The notes under the pieces: model-generated
Told to the model about the DNA's origin: nothing
Seen by the model: only the letters and a program-made list of their open reading frames with translations
Database searches by the model: none
Part shown: one piece after another, positions 22,045 to 30,477 of the stretch
Position numbering within the stretch: position 1 is the stretch's first letter
How the letters are laid out: every line of letters begins with the position of its first letter
Translations under genes and position numbers: made by a program
DNA from: Synergistaceae bacterium
GTDB lineage: Bacteria > Synergistota > Synergistia > Synergistales > Synergistaceae
Length of the DNA: 35,885 nucleotides
NCBI GenBank assembly: GCA_031273805.1
Contig: JAISRE010000044.1
Coordinates: 1 to 35,885 of the forward strand
Direction of reading: 5' to 3'

Positions 22045-23373
22045 ATGTTTACAGTAAAAGCTGTCGAAATGAAAAAGGGGAAAATAAAGAAATCTTTTGC
22101 GGCGCTTATATTATCGCTGCTGTGTCTTTGCTATTTTGTGCTCGTCCCGGTCGGGCCTGCCGGCGCGGACCGTTATTCGCCGCCCGACGAGAGCATACCG
22201 GAGCGACCGGCGGCGAGCGACGACGCGCGAGTTCGTCAGGAGAAAAATGAAGCGGCGAGGAGAGCGCGCGAGCGTGCCGCTGCGGCTAAGCGAAGGGCTC
22301 GCGAGAAGGCCGAGCGCGAGGCCAAGGCTGCGGCGGATGCGGCGCGCGCCGCAGCGGAGCGCGCTGCGGAGGAGGAACGCAGGAGGGCTGCGAGCGAGGA
22401 TATGATTAACCGCGTCATAATGAACGGTCGCAGCCTGGTCGAAAATGGGCGGTTTCAGAGCGCGATCAACGTGTTGGGCGGTTTCCTGGACGCCAATCCA
22501 CACTCTGCGGACGGCTGGTATTGGATATCCAGGGCTCACCACGCGCTTGGCGACTATGACAGGGCGCAGCTTGCGGCCAACATAACATTGGAGATAGATC
22601 CGTATTACCCGGAGCTTGTAAAGACGCCGAGCGGCCTCGAACCGAGACCGTATCTCACGAAACAACAGAGGAAGGAACCGCGTCCGTCCATGTCCGTGCT
22701 TCCCGTGAAGCCCCCGCTGCCCTCTAACCTGCTTCTGGCGCCTGTTGTGATATCATTCCCAATACTTGTTGACTCGGAGTCTCCACAACAGACATACCCA
22801 GAGAGCAGCGCGCGCGGTGCACACTCGGAAGAGCTCGCGAGTTCGATGACTGAGCCCGAAGGGAGTGACTCGGTAACAGGCGCGTATCTGAGGTATGTTC
22901 CCTATCCTCCCGAGCCCCTTGGCGCCACGGTCGCCTGGATGCAGAGCGAACACTTCAACGAGATATCCCGGTGGCGCTTCAGGGTCGACAGGATGGGTAT
23001 TCTGATGGAGCCAAGAGTTCCAATCGCCTGGAAGGGCAGTCATCCCTACGAGGTCTACTTTTGGACCGGCAGGGAGTGGGCGAGGGTCAGGAGAAAGGGT
23101 GGGCGGTATGACAGCCGGGAGACGTATGACGATATACTTTACAGCGCTCAAGATAACATCGCAGAGGTGTTGAGCGACAGAGGCTTTGTGTGGAACGAGC
23201 CGGATGTTCCTTCGCTTGCCGCAAGCGCGTCGCTGATGCGTTACATGTGGATGGGGAACGTGGACCTTGCGGAGGCAAGGCGCAGAGCCGAGAAGAAGGC
23301 GAGGGAGCGCGCGCTCTTCAATCTCGTCTCCGATGACGTCAAGTCCGATGAGGTCAAGCCAACTGCGCAGTGA
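22045..23373 (+). CDS. Exported TPR protein with charged helical region, unknown function
   Basis: With ATG 22045 (after GAGGGGG) the protein has 442 residues; the frame extends upstream into the previous gene but without a site. Residues ~17-41 are a signal peptide ending PAGA. Residues ~61-118 form a long Ala/Arg/Glu-rich helix, probably a coiled coil. A TPR-like unit spans ~124-190 (AINVLGGFLDANP, then WYWISRAHHALGDYDRA, then EIDPYYPEL). A Pro-rich linker follows. The C-terminal half (WMQSEHFNEISRWRFRVDRM, VYFWTGREW) is unlike anything I recognise. TPR units bind partner proteins, and the paired upstream exported protein is the obvious candidate. Confidence 0.75.
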   Translation: MFTVKAVEMKKGKIKKSFAALILSLLCLCYFVLVPVGPAGADRYSPPDESIPERPAASDDARVRQEKNEAARRARERAAAAKRRAREKAEREAKAAADAARAAAERAAEEERRRAASEDMINRVIMNGRSLVENGRFQSAINVLGGFLDANPHSADGWYWISRAHHALGDYDRAQLAANITLEIDPYYPELVKTPSGLEPRPYLTKQQRKEPRPSMSVLPVKPPLPSNLLLAPVVISFPILVDSESPQQTYPESSARGAHSEELASSMTEPEGSDSVTGAYLRYVPYPPEPLGATVAWMQSEHFNEISRWRFRVDRMGILMEPRVPIAWKGSHPYEVYFWTGREWARVRRKGGRYDSRETYDDILYSAQDNIAEVLSDRGFVWNEPDVPSLAASASLMRYMWMGNVDLAEARRRAEKKARERALFNLVSDDVKSDEVKPTAQ

Positions 23374-23410
23374 GCACGGATAGCTAATCCATTCAGCCGC
23401 AGATAAGGCG

Positions 23411-24373
23411 TCAGTTCATGAGGGATCGAACTTTTTCCAGCGGCAAATCGGCGCTCTTGGCTATGATATCCGGCGATACTCCGTTAGCCAACAGGTTGCG
23501 GGCTACTTCGAGCTTGCCTTCGAGTTTGCCTTCTTCCCTGCCGCGCTGTTCAATCTCAGCCGCCGAGTCCCTCAAAATCAACGGTATATACATGGCCTTT
23601 CCCCCCTTGCTGTGTTGTTCCAAAAAATCCCTGTATTGCCTTATAAGCCCTTCGTCTTTCATGTTTATAATGCGCTCCGTGAAAAGAAGCAGATCGCGCT
23701 TGTCATTCACGCTCCATCCGCGTTCGTCCAGAAGCCCGACCGTCTTGCGGAGAAAGTTGAATTTCTGGAGTTCCTCTTTCGCTCTCAGCGCGAATTTTGC
23801 GGCGTAGAGAACGATATCTATCGGATTTTCGCTAGATATAAGCTCGTCGTCGCTCAACTCCGACAGAACGAGATTGTTGTAATTGTATACGACATTTGTG
23901 CCATATCGCGTATGCGACTAAAAATCAACCTCGCTCGGTGGACGCTTGTCGGTGATAACCGCCAAAGCCACTGGTTCCTTGCGATAATGCCCGTATATAA
24001 GGCACCTGTAATGATTCATGCGCTCGCAAAGATTCCCGCCGCCGCGTCCTTGGATTTCCAAGTGAAGGATAACACGCTCGACAGAGCCATCCTTCAACGG
24101 AACTTCCATAAGAAGATCCGCAAAATGCGGGCTCGTGTGTATCTCAGGGTCCGCTGTGTTCAGGATGTCAATGAACTCCTTGTCGAGCGGGCGCGGTTCA
24201 TGCTCTATGTCGGCGTCCTCGTAAAGATCAGGAATGGCTCTCAGGAGAAGGGAATAGAAAAAACGATCTACAAGCCCTTTCCACATTCCATCATGATCGA
24301 AACGCTCGTTCTTTTCTTCGTTGCCTCCGATATCGGCGCCCTGGGCCTCAGAGTTTATCTTGTCCGTCTCCAA
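23411..24373 (-). pseudogene. Rpn family PD-(D/E)XK nuclease, interrupted by in-frame TAG
   Basis: Two minus-strand halves (24373-23921 and 23917-23411) lie in the same frame and together give an intact-length Rpn/PDDEXK_2 protein of about 320 residues, a family of transposase-like nucleases that promote recombination. The first half has DHDGMWKGLVDRFF, FADLLMEV with the likely catalytic Asp, and HLEIQG with the Glu-x-Gln pair, followed by RMNHYRCLIYGHY. After EVDF comes TAG (23918-23920), then SHTRYGTNVVYNYNNL continues the family pattern, ending in the usual REEGKLEGKLEVARNLL tail. The start TTG 24373 follows GAGGTGG; the upstream ATG 24409 overlaps the -10 box. A tyrosine codon turned TAG is the simplest explanation. 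Confidence 0.75.
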
Positions 24374-24397
24374 TGTGCTCCACCTCGCAACGAAACA

Positions 24398-24427
24398 ATT
24401 ATACCTCATCTTAGCGGCGCCAGTGAA
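24398..24427 (-). promoter_or_regulatory. Promoter of the interrupted Rpn gene
   Basis: On the minus strand TTCACT (24427-24422), an 18-base spacer and a perfect TATAAT (24403-24398). Transcription would start near 24391, downstream of ATG 24409, which supports the TTG start at 24373. Confidence 0.55.
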
Positions 24428-24522
24428 GCATCAGAGCACTTGTTTCGCCCTGTGCGTGAATGCGGTTTTATGCAGCGTTCGAAATATCTGCTGCCGAAGT
24501 CTCTATACGGCGCGGTAGACGA

Positions 24523-24560
24523 CTCCATTTCGCCGCAAAGAACATTAAATCAGCGATTCC
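24523..24560 (-). repeat. 38-base repeat copy, nearly identical to the MITE end
   Basis: Read on the minus strand this copy differs from 20707-20744 at one base (GGAATCGC here, GGAAACGC there). It is preceded by CTGA. No matching inverted end is found within 200 bases, so it is a solo end or a decayed element. It lies about 100 bases upstream of the Rpn promoter. Confidence 0.65.
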
Positions 24561-24578
24561 TCAGGGATGTTGTTTTGA

Positions 24579-24608
24579 AAAAGGCCCGACTCACAAGTCG
24601 GGCCTTTT
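24579..24608. terminator. Bidirectional-type terminator upstream of the ABC operon
   Basis: AAAAGGCCCGACT (24579-24591), loop CACA, AGTCGGGCCTTTT (24596-24608): a perfect 13 bp stem with A-tract and T-tract on either side. No plus-strand gene precedes it closely, so it probably insulates the ABC operon from transcription entering through the repeat region. Confidence 0.75.
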
Positions 24609-24618
24609 CATGTATACT
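24590..24618 (+). promoter_or_regulatory. Candidate promoter of the ABC operon, inside the terminator
   Basis: CTCACA (24590-24595), a 17-base spacer and TATACT (24613-24618). The -35 box falls in the terminator loop region. Transcription would start near 24625 with a short leader before TTG 24656. Confidence 0.35.
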
Positions 24619-24655
24619 TTAACTGTTTTTATATGGATATGTGGAGGATACAGAC

Positions 24656-26215
24656 TTGTCGTCCGAGCCAAAATCAGTGAACGATGCTAATATGCCCCCG
24701 CTCGTCTCGATGCGCGGCATAGACAAGATTTTTTTCGGGAGTTACGCCAACAAGGGAGTGGATTTCAACCTTAAGAGGGGAGAGGTGCATGCTCTGCTGG
24801 GAGAAAACGGAGCAGGCAAGACAACGTTGATGAATGTGCTCTCCGGCATATATGCTCCGGATGCCGGAACCATCAGCATTGACGGCAGGGATGTCTCGTT
24901 TCGGTCGCCGCGGGACGCTATTGCGTCCGGCATAGGCATGGTGCATCAGCACTTCATGCTGATACCGGCGCTCTCTGTGTGGGAGAACATGCTCCTGGGG
25001 ATGGGCGGTATTCCATTTGTGATGAAAAAACATGAGATAGTGGCGCGCATAAAGGAGTTGTCCAAACGCTATGCTCTGTCCGTGGATCCGGAGGCGTATG
25101 TGTGGACCCTCTCGATAGGAGAGCAGCAGCGCGTCGAGATTTTGAAGATGCTGTATCGCGGTACTAAGGTGCTGATACTGGACGAGCCGACGTCAGTGCT
25201 GACGCCCCAGGAGACGCGTGATTTCTTCGTCACTCTGCGAGTTATGACGGAGGCCGGGCATGGCGTCATTCTTATATCCCACAAGATAGACGAGATTTTG
25301 TCCATCTCAGATCGTCTCTCCATTCTGCGCAAGGGAGAGCATATCGGCACTGTGAACGCGTCAGGGGTGACGCGCGAAACGGTGGCGGAGATGATGGTGG
25401 GCAGGGTGCTGAGGCCAATCAAAAGACCCGACTCAGAACGGCATGGTCCGACGATCCTCTCGTGCGCGAGGTTGTCCGCGCGGAATGACCGCGGCGCCCT
25501 GTCGCTCTCTGGTGTCTCCTTCGACCTGGCGGCAAGCGAGATATTGGGCGTTGCGGGAGTGGTCGGCAATGGCCAGGGAGAACTGTGTGAGGTTCTCACT
25601 GGTCTTCGCTCCCTTGACTCGGGCGAGATAACGCTAAAGGGAGACAATGTCTCCCTTTGCACTCCGCGCGAATTTATCAGGCGCGGGGTGAGTTACATCC
25701 CGGTAGATCGCAAGGGAATGGGTCTTGTTCCAAACATGAACCTGAAGGAGAATGCAGCGCTCAAGCGTTACTGGAAAAAACCCGCTTCTGTAAAAAAAAT
25801 CTTTCTGGATTGGGAATATATCGCCGGATTGACAGGGGAGCTTGTCGCCAGGTACGCTATTCAGGCCGATTCACTTGCATCTCCGGTCAGAGTGCTCTCC
25901 GGAGGCAACATACAGAAGCTCATGCTTGCGCGCGAGTTGTCGGAGGCGCCATCGGTGATACTCGCGATGCACCCTGTCTGGGGGCTCGATGTCGGCGCCG
26001 CCGAATTTGTTCATGAGCGTATCTTGGAGGAAAGAGAGCGGGGAGCTGGGATAATGTTAATATCTGAGGATCTTGACGAGCTGATGGAGCTCTCGGATCG
26101 AATAATAGTCATGAGCAGGGGGAAGATTATGGGCACAGTTCGGCGTCCTAGAGACGCCACCAAGGAGGAGATAGGTCTGATGATGGCCGGAGAATCAATG
26201 GAGGCTACCCGGTGA
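24656..26215 (+). CDS. BMP/nucleoside-type ABC importer, double ATPase subunit
   Basis: This 519-residue cytoplasmic ATPase has two ABC domains in one chain and powers an importer of the YufO/NupO type, which carries nucleosides or related compounds. The first domain is complete: Walker A GENGAGKT at 49-56, signature LSIGEQQ at 152-158, Walker B LILDEP at 173-178. The second is degenerate as usual for the family: the P-loop reads VVGNGQGE (302-309, no Lys), the signature LSGGNIQK is at 414, and Walker B is replaced by VILAMHPVWGLDVG. Start TTG 24656 follows GGAGG with 8-base spacing; the frame opens at GTG 24641, which overlaps that site. It overlaps the next gene by four bases. Confidence 0.92.
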   Translation: MSSEPKSVNDANMPPLVSMRGIDKIFFGSYANKGVDFNLKRGEVHALLGENGAGKTTLMNVLSGIYAPDAGTISIDGRDVSFRSPRDAIASGIGMVHQHFMLIPALSVWENMLLGMGGIPFVMKKHEIVARIKELSKRYALSVDPEAYVWTLSIGEQQRVEILKMLYRGTKVLILDEPTSVLTPQETRDFFVTLRVMTEAGHGVILISHKIDEILSISDRLSILRKGEHIGTVNASGVTRETVAEMMVGRVLRPIKRPDSERHGPTILSCARLSARNDRGALSLSGVSFDLAASEILGVAGVVGNGQGELCEVLTGLRSLDSGEITLKGDNVSLCTPREFIRRGVSYIPVDRKGMGLVPNMNLKENAALKRYWKKPASVKKIFLDWEYIAGLTGELVARYAIQADSLASPVRVLSGGNIQKLMLARELSEAPSVILAMHPVWGLDVGAAEFVHERILEERERGAGIMLISEDLDELMELSDRIIVMSRGKIMGTVRRPRDATKEEIGLMMAGESMEATR

Positions 26216-27309
26216 CGAAGTGGCGCCTCGAACCTCGCGCGTCGTCGTCCATATTCTTCAGCGCGGCAATCACGTCAGCGTCCCTCTGTGCAGCTCTGGT
26301 GGCAGGCGGCGTCTTGATGACGCTGATGAAGGTGAACCCGCTTGTCTCGTACTCAGAGATACTGAGAGGGGCTCTTGGCAGCGGATACGGCTTCAGCGAA
26401 ACTTTGGTCAAGGCGATTCCCATAACGCTTACCGGGCTTGCGTGTCTCTTCTCGTTCAAGATGATGATCTGGAACATAGGAGCAGAGGGTCAGCTTGTGA
26501 TGGGAGCGCTCGCGTCTGCAGCCGTCGTCCGTTATTTTTATTTCGACAGCCATGTCGCTATGTTTATACTCATGTTCGCGGCATCCGCCATTTCCGGCGG
26601 AGTGTGGGGCGCCATACCCGGTTTTTTGAAGGGACGATGGGCTGTCAACGAGATAATAGCCACTCTGATGCTCAACTACATTGCGCTGTACACGATGGAT
26701 TTCATGCTCTACGGCGCATGGAAGGATCCGATGAGCATGGGATTCCCGATGACGGCGCCGTTTCCAGACAGCGCGCGCCTGTGGCGCTTTGGAAACACCA
26801 GGGTGCACGCAGGCATTGTGATCGCGGTGATAGTATCGTTTCTGGCTTGGATTGTCATGCGGTGGACGCAGTGGGGTTTCGAGATTAGGGTTATAGGCGA
26901 GAGTCAGAGGGCCGCTCGTTATTTTGGAATGAGCATCATGAGGAACATCCTGCTCGTGATGTTCGTCTCCGGGGCAATAGCGGGCATATGCGGCTTCGGA
27001 GAGGTTGCGGGTTTGCAGGGTAGGCTGTCCAGAGGGTTTGCCGTGGGATACGGATTCACCGGTGTGATAGTGGCCTGGCTTGCAAGGCTCAACCCACTCG
27101 CCGTTCCGTTGGTGGCTTTCCTGATGGGGATACTGCTGGTGGGCGGCGATACCCTTCAGGTGGTGATGGCCCTGCCTCTGTCGAGCGTACAGATGATTCA
27201 GGGCATGATACTGTTTTCCATCCTTGGGGGCGAGCTGTTCTCGAAATATCGCCTGCGCAGGGTCGGCGCCGCCGGACGGAGCGATGTCCCGACAGAGGGA
27301 GCTGTATAG
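26212..27309 (+). CDS. BMP/nucleoside-type ABC importer, permease 1
   Basis: This 365-residue inner-membrane permease belongs to the BPD_transp_2 (LivH/RbsC-like) family. About nine hydrophobic helices are visible. Family signatures are SFKMMIWNIGAEGQLVMGALAS near residue 80, NEIIATLMLNYIA near 145, and GFEIRVIGESQRAARYFGMS (cytoplasmic coupling loop) near 223. The match is to the YufP/NupP-type partner of the double ATPase. GTG 26212 overlaps the ATPase stop (GTGA). It forms a heterodimer with the next gene product. Confidence 0.9.
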   Translation: MTKWRLEPRASSSIFFSAAITSASLCAALVAGGVLMTLMKVNPLVSYSEILRGALGSGYGFSETLVKAIPITLTGLACLFSFKMMIWNIGAEGQLVMGALASAAVVRYFYFDSHVAMFILMFAASAISGGVWGAIPGFLKGRWAVNEIIATLMLNYIALYTMDFMLYGAWKDPMSMGFPMTAPFPDSARLWRFGNTRVHAGIVIAVIVSFLAWIVMRWTQWGFEIRVIGESQRAARYFGMSIMRNILLVMFVSGAIAGICGFGEVAGLQGRLSRGFAVGYGFTGVIVAWLARLNPLAVPLVAFLMGILLVGGDTLQVVMALPLSSVQMIQGMILFSILGGELFSKYRLRRVGAAGRSDVPTEGAV

Positions 27310-27313
27310 GCAA

Positions 27314-28243
27314 GTGGATATACTTATACCGATGTTGGCTGCGGCGATAAGAAGCGGAACACCTGTGCTTTATTCCGTGCTCGGGGAGATACTGACTGAA
27401 CGCTCCGGAGTCATGAACCTCGGGCTCGAAGGGCTCATGCTGGTGGGCGCTTTTGCGGGTTTTGCGGTTACACAGTCCACCGGCAGTCCATACGCAGGGC
27501 TTGCGGCGGCATTTCTGGCAGGAGTCCTCGTAACGCTGATTCACGCTTTCCTCTGCATTACGATGGGCGCCAATCAAGTGGTGAGCGGACTTGCGCTCAC
27601 GATGTTCGGCGGCGGGATGAGCGGGATGCTCGGGCGCGGTCATATAGGGGAGACCATCAAGGGGCTCTCTCCCTTCCGCATACCGATTTTGGGGGATATC
27701 CCGCTGATTGGGCCAGTCCTGTTTCATCACGACATAATGGTGTACATCTCGTACATTCTCGTCGCGGCGCTTGGTTTTTTCATCTTCCGAACGAGGCCGG
27801 GCATGAATCTGAGGGCTGTGGGCGAAAATCCAAGGGCGTCAGACGCGATGGGGCTCTCCGTAGCAGGAATACGCTATTTTTACACTTTGGTGGGCGGGGG
27901 GCTTTCCGGCATCGCCGGAGGATATCTCTCGGTTGTGTACACTCAGATGTGGGTCGAGGGGATGACGTCGGGACGCGGATGGATAGCGGTGGCTCTCGTC
28001 ATCTTCAGCATATGGCATCCATTCAGGGCAGCGCTTGGCTGTTATCTGTTCGGCGGGATTGACGCTCTTCAGATGCGGATGCAGGCGGCCGGCACGAGCA
28101 TTCCCGCCCCTCTTTTGCTGATGCTGCCTTATCTTATGACGCTGGTAGTGCTGACATTTATATCGATACGCAAACGGCAGGGAATACTGCTTGGCGCTCC
28201 GGCGTCTTTGGGGAACCCCTTCAGACGGGAAGAGCGCGAATAA
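27314..28243 (+). CDS. BMP/nucleoside-type ABC importer, permease 2
   Basis: This second BPD_transp_2 permease, about 309 residues, matches the YufQ/NupQ type: LAAAIRSGTPVLYSVLGEILTERSGVMNLGLEG at the N-terminus, then GANQVVSGLALTMFGGGMSG, and GMNLRAVGENPRASDAMGLSV as coupling loop. Around eight hydrophobic helices are visible. Homologues normally begin right before the first helix with Met-Asp-x-x-x-Pro, which favours GTG 27314; ATG 27284, inside the previous gene, is the alternative. No substrate-binding lipoprotein (BMP family) is found in the window, so it must be encoded elsewhere or be missing. The patatin gene follows after 32 bases. Confidence 0.9.
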   Translation: MDILIPMLAAAIRSGTPVLYSVLGEILTERSGVMNLGLEGLMLVGAFAGFAVTQSTGSPYAGLAAAFLAGVLVTLIHAFLCITMGANQVVSGLALTMFGGGMSGMLGRGHIGETIKGLSPFRIPILGDIPLIGPVLFHHDIMVYISYILVAALGFFIFRTRPGMNLRAVGENPRASDAMGLSVAGIRYFYTLVGGGLSGIAGGYLSVVYTQMWVEGMTSGRGWIAVALVIFSIWHPFRAALGCYLFGGIDALQMRMQAAGTSIPAPLLLMLPYLMTLVVLTFISIRKRQGILLGAPASLGNPFRREERE

Positions 28244-28275
28244 TTATCATATAAAACATGGGCAGGTGAGATAGG

Positions 28276-30477
28276 GTGGTCAAACTGGTAAAAATAGCAT
28301 GGATAATTTGTTCGGCTCTCATAGTCATACTGTTGAATGCCGTTTCATCGACGCTATGGGCGGGAACGGGGAGTGACTTGCTAAAGGCTCTCTCTGCGGA
28401 CGAGAGCCTCGGCGCATCCGGAAACGCGGACAGGCGCGGCGGAGTGGTTCTGGTGCTCTCCGGAGGCGGCACGAAGGGTTTTGCCCACATAGGGGTGCTG
28501 AAGATACTGGAGCGTGAGAACATCCCCATAGTGGGTATTGTCGGCACGAGCATCGGTTCGGTAATCGGAGGGCTGTACGCTGCGGGCTACAGCGCGGATG
28601 AAATTTACAGGATAGTATCGGAGACGAATGTCCTTGGCCTCCTTGCCGACTCCGGCACGCGTCTCAAGCCGGACGCAGGGGATCACAGACCGGTCGGCGA
28701 AAGCGTAAGGCTGTATCACATGGACTTCGACAAGAACTTCAAGCAGAATGGTCCGCTCGGGCTGCTGCCAGCAGCCTCCCTCGCGAGCTTCCTCATAAAA
28801 TACACCAGTCACATACAGACGACCGACTTCAACGATCTTCCCATCCCCTTCGCCTGTGTCGCTGCCGATCTAGGGACCGGCGACGAGGTGGTGATGAGAG
28901 ATGGAAGCCTGGCGTCGTCGATCAGGGCGTCAGCGTCCATACCGGGCCTTATCGAACCGTGGCCGATCAACGGCAGGCTGCTGGTTGACGGAGGATTGGT
29001 CGCCAACCTTCCGGTGGGCATTGCTAAGGAAATATTCCCGGGATATCCGATTATTGCCGTGAACCTGTCGGGCGCGTCGATCGCGAAGCCGAACGAGCGA
29101 TTTAGGAGTATGGTCGATGTCATGATGCAGACCATAGACATAATGACCGTGGATCGCATCAAATATAACGAGTCGTTGGCGGACATCGTACTCTACCCAG
29201 ATGTTTCAGGCTTCAGCATGCTCGACGCCACAGGATACGACGTAATATACCAGAAGGGGCTGGATGCTGCGGAGGCCAACGTCTCCAGAATGGTGGCCGT
29301 CTCCCGCGAAGCGCCGCTCCCATCCTCCGCGAGGACGGGCGGCAGCAGGGTCAGAGTCGTTCGCAGCGTGAAGGTTATAGGCCTCAGCGATGACGCGGCA
29401 AAGGATATAGAGGATAATTATAAAAACTGGGTGGGGAATCCTTATAACGTCGATCTGGTGAATCAAGCGCTCGACCTCATAGCGAGGAGGGATGAAATAG
29501 CGACAGTCGACGTCGACACATATTCCTCGCCCAACAGCAGTCCTGATGACGTGGATATAGTGTTCTCCGTCGAGAAGCGGCCTCCTTACGAGATAGGGAT
29601 AGACGGATATACGACCAATATGCATTCGCGCCGCTGGCTCTCAGTCACGATGAACGCGCGGGATATAGCGTCTGACGGAGACTCCGCGAATTTAGACGCG
29701 CGCGTCGGCTATAACGAGTGGGGCGCCTCGCTGGGTTACTTCACCCCTCAGAGGGCCAGCGGGCAGTGGGGACTCTCCCTTGGCGCCAGGAGAGAGGGTT
29801 TCTTTCCTGACGGTATCGACGATTACTATCTGGACAGGTATTCGCTCAGGGGCATGTACTACTGGGAGGGGGACCACAGCAGAGTCGGAATGGGCGTCGC
29901 GGCGGAGTACACCAACGCAATCCACAAAGATAGTTTCACATTTGGCCCGTACTTCTACTACAATCGCGACACACTGGACAATCTGCTTCTCCCTTCGAAG
30001 GGCTACTCGCTGAACTCTCAGATCTGGTGGGGCGACGCGGATATTCTGGTTTCGCGCACGAATCTGACGGCGTACATACCGTGGAAGAGCAACCTGCACT
30101 TCATGATGAACTTAGGACTCGAGACAGGCGACAGGGATCATGAGGCCTATCGCGTCATGCTGGGAGAGCGTGAGGAGCTGTTCAGCCTGGCGCGCCATCC
30201 TCTGCCTGCCGATGAGGCGGCGTGGGCGCATTTGGGAGTCGGCAGGTATTTTTATAATTCATGGTGGGGGGCTGTACGGGGTGAACTGTTTGCGAGCTAC
30301 GGCATCGTGATGGAGGATTGGCATCGCACTAACGAGGCGTGGGAGACGGGGCTGGCCCTGTCGATTCCAGGGCAGTTCCTGAATGGGCGGCTGCTGCTCG
30401 TTTACGATAATGACGGCGAGATCACAGTCGGTTTCAGCCTCGGTTCCCCGAGGTGGTGGCCGAGTCCTCTGCCGTAA
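28276..30477 (+). CDS. Patatin-like phospholipase with POTRA and outer-membrane barrel (type Vd autotransporter)
   Basis: This 733-residue secreted lipase has the domain order of type Vd autotransporters (PlpD, FplA). A signal peptide spans about 1-29. The patatin domain (~55-330) has the oxyanion loop SGGGTKG at 62-68, nucleophile Ser92 in GTSIGS, and catalytic Asp238 in VDGG. A POTRA-like unit begins near 355 (VRSVKVIGLSDDAAKDI) and ends with VDIVFSVEKRP. From ~440 to the end, alternating amphipathic strands rich in Tyr, Trp and Gly, with LLLPSKGYSLNSQIWWG, form a BamA/Omp85-type barrel. It should sit in the outer membrane and present a phospholipase A-like enzyme outside. GTG 28276 follows AGGTGAG. 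The last 44 bases overlap the convergent phoR gene. Confidence 0.88.
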   Translation: MVKLVKIAWIICSALIVILLNAVSSTLWAGTGSDLLKALSADESLGASGNADRRGGVVLVLSGGGTKGFAHIGVLKILERENIPIVGIVGTSIGSVIGGLYAAGYSADEIYRIVSETNVLGLLADSGTRLKPDAGDHRPVGESVRLYHMDFDKNFKQNGPLGLLPAASLASFLIKYTSHIQTTDFNDLPIPFACVAADLGTGDEVVMRDGSLASSIRASASIPGLIEPWPINGRLLVDGGLVANLPVGIAKEIFPGYPIIAVNLSGASIAKPNERFRSMVDVMMQTIDIMTVDRIKYNESLADIVLYPDVSGFSMLDATGYDVIYQKGLDAAEANVSRMVAVSREAPLPSSARTGGSRVRVVRSVKVIGLSDDAAKDIEDNYKNWVGNPYNVDLVNQALDLIARRDEIATVDVDTYSSPNSSPDDVDIVFSVEKRPPYEIGIDGYTTNMHSRRWLSVTMNARDIASDGDSANLDARVGYNEWGASLGYFTPQRASGQWGLSLGARREGFFPDGIDDYYLDRYSLRGMYYWEGDHSRVGMGVAAEYTNAIHKDSFTFGPYFYYNRDTLDNLLLPSKGYSLNSQIWWGDADILVSRTNLTAYIPWKSNLHFMMNLGLETGDRDHEAYRVMLGEREELFSLARHPLPADEAAWAHLGVGRYFYNSWWGAVRGELFASYGIVMEDWHRTNEAWETGLALSIPGQFLNGRLLLVYDNDGEITVGFSLGSPRWWPSPLP

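Noticed and set aside
23918-23920. TAG as a pyrrolysine codon in the Rpn gene
   Set aside because: Pyrrolysine is known from methylamine methyltransferases and few other proteins; nothing in the window (pyl genes, tRNA) supports it. A nonsense mutation is simpler.
23612-24622. 336-codon plus-strand frame opposite the Rpn gene
   Set aside because: It is a shadow of the minus-strand gene, whose protein matches a known family; the plus frame has no family features or ribosome binding site.
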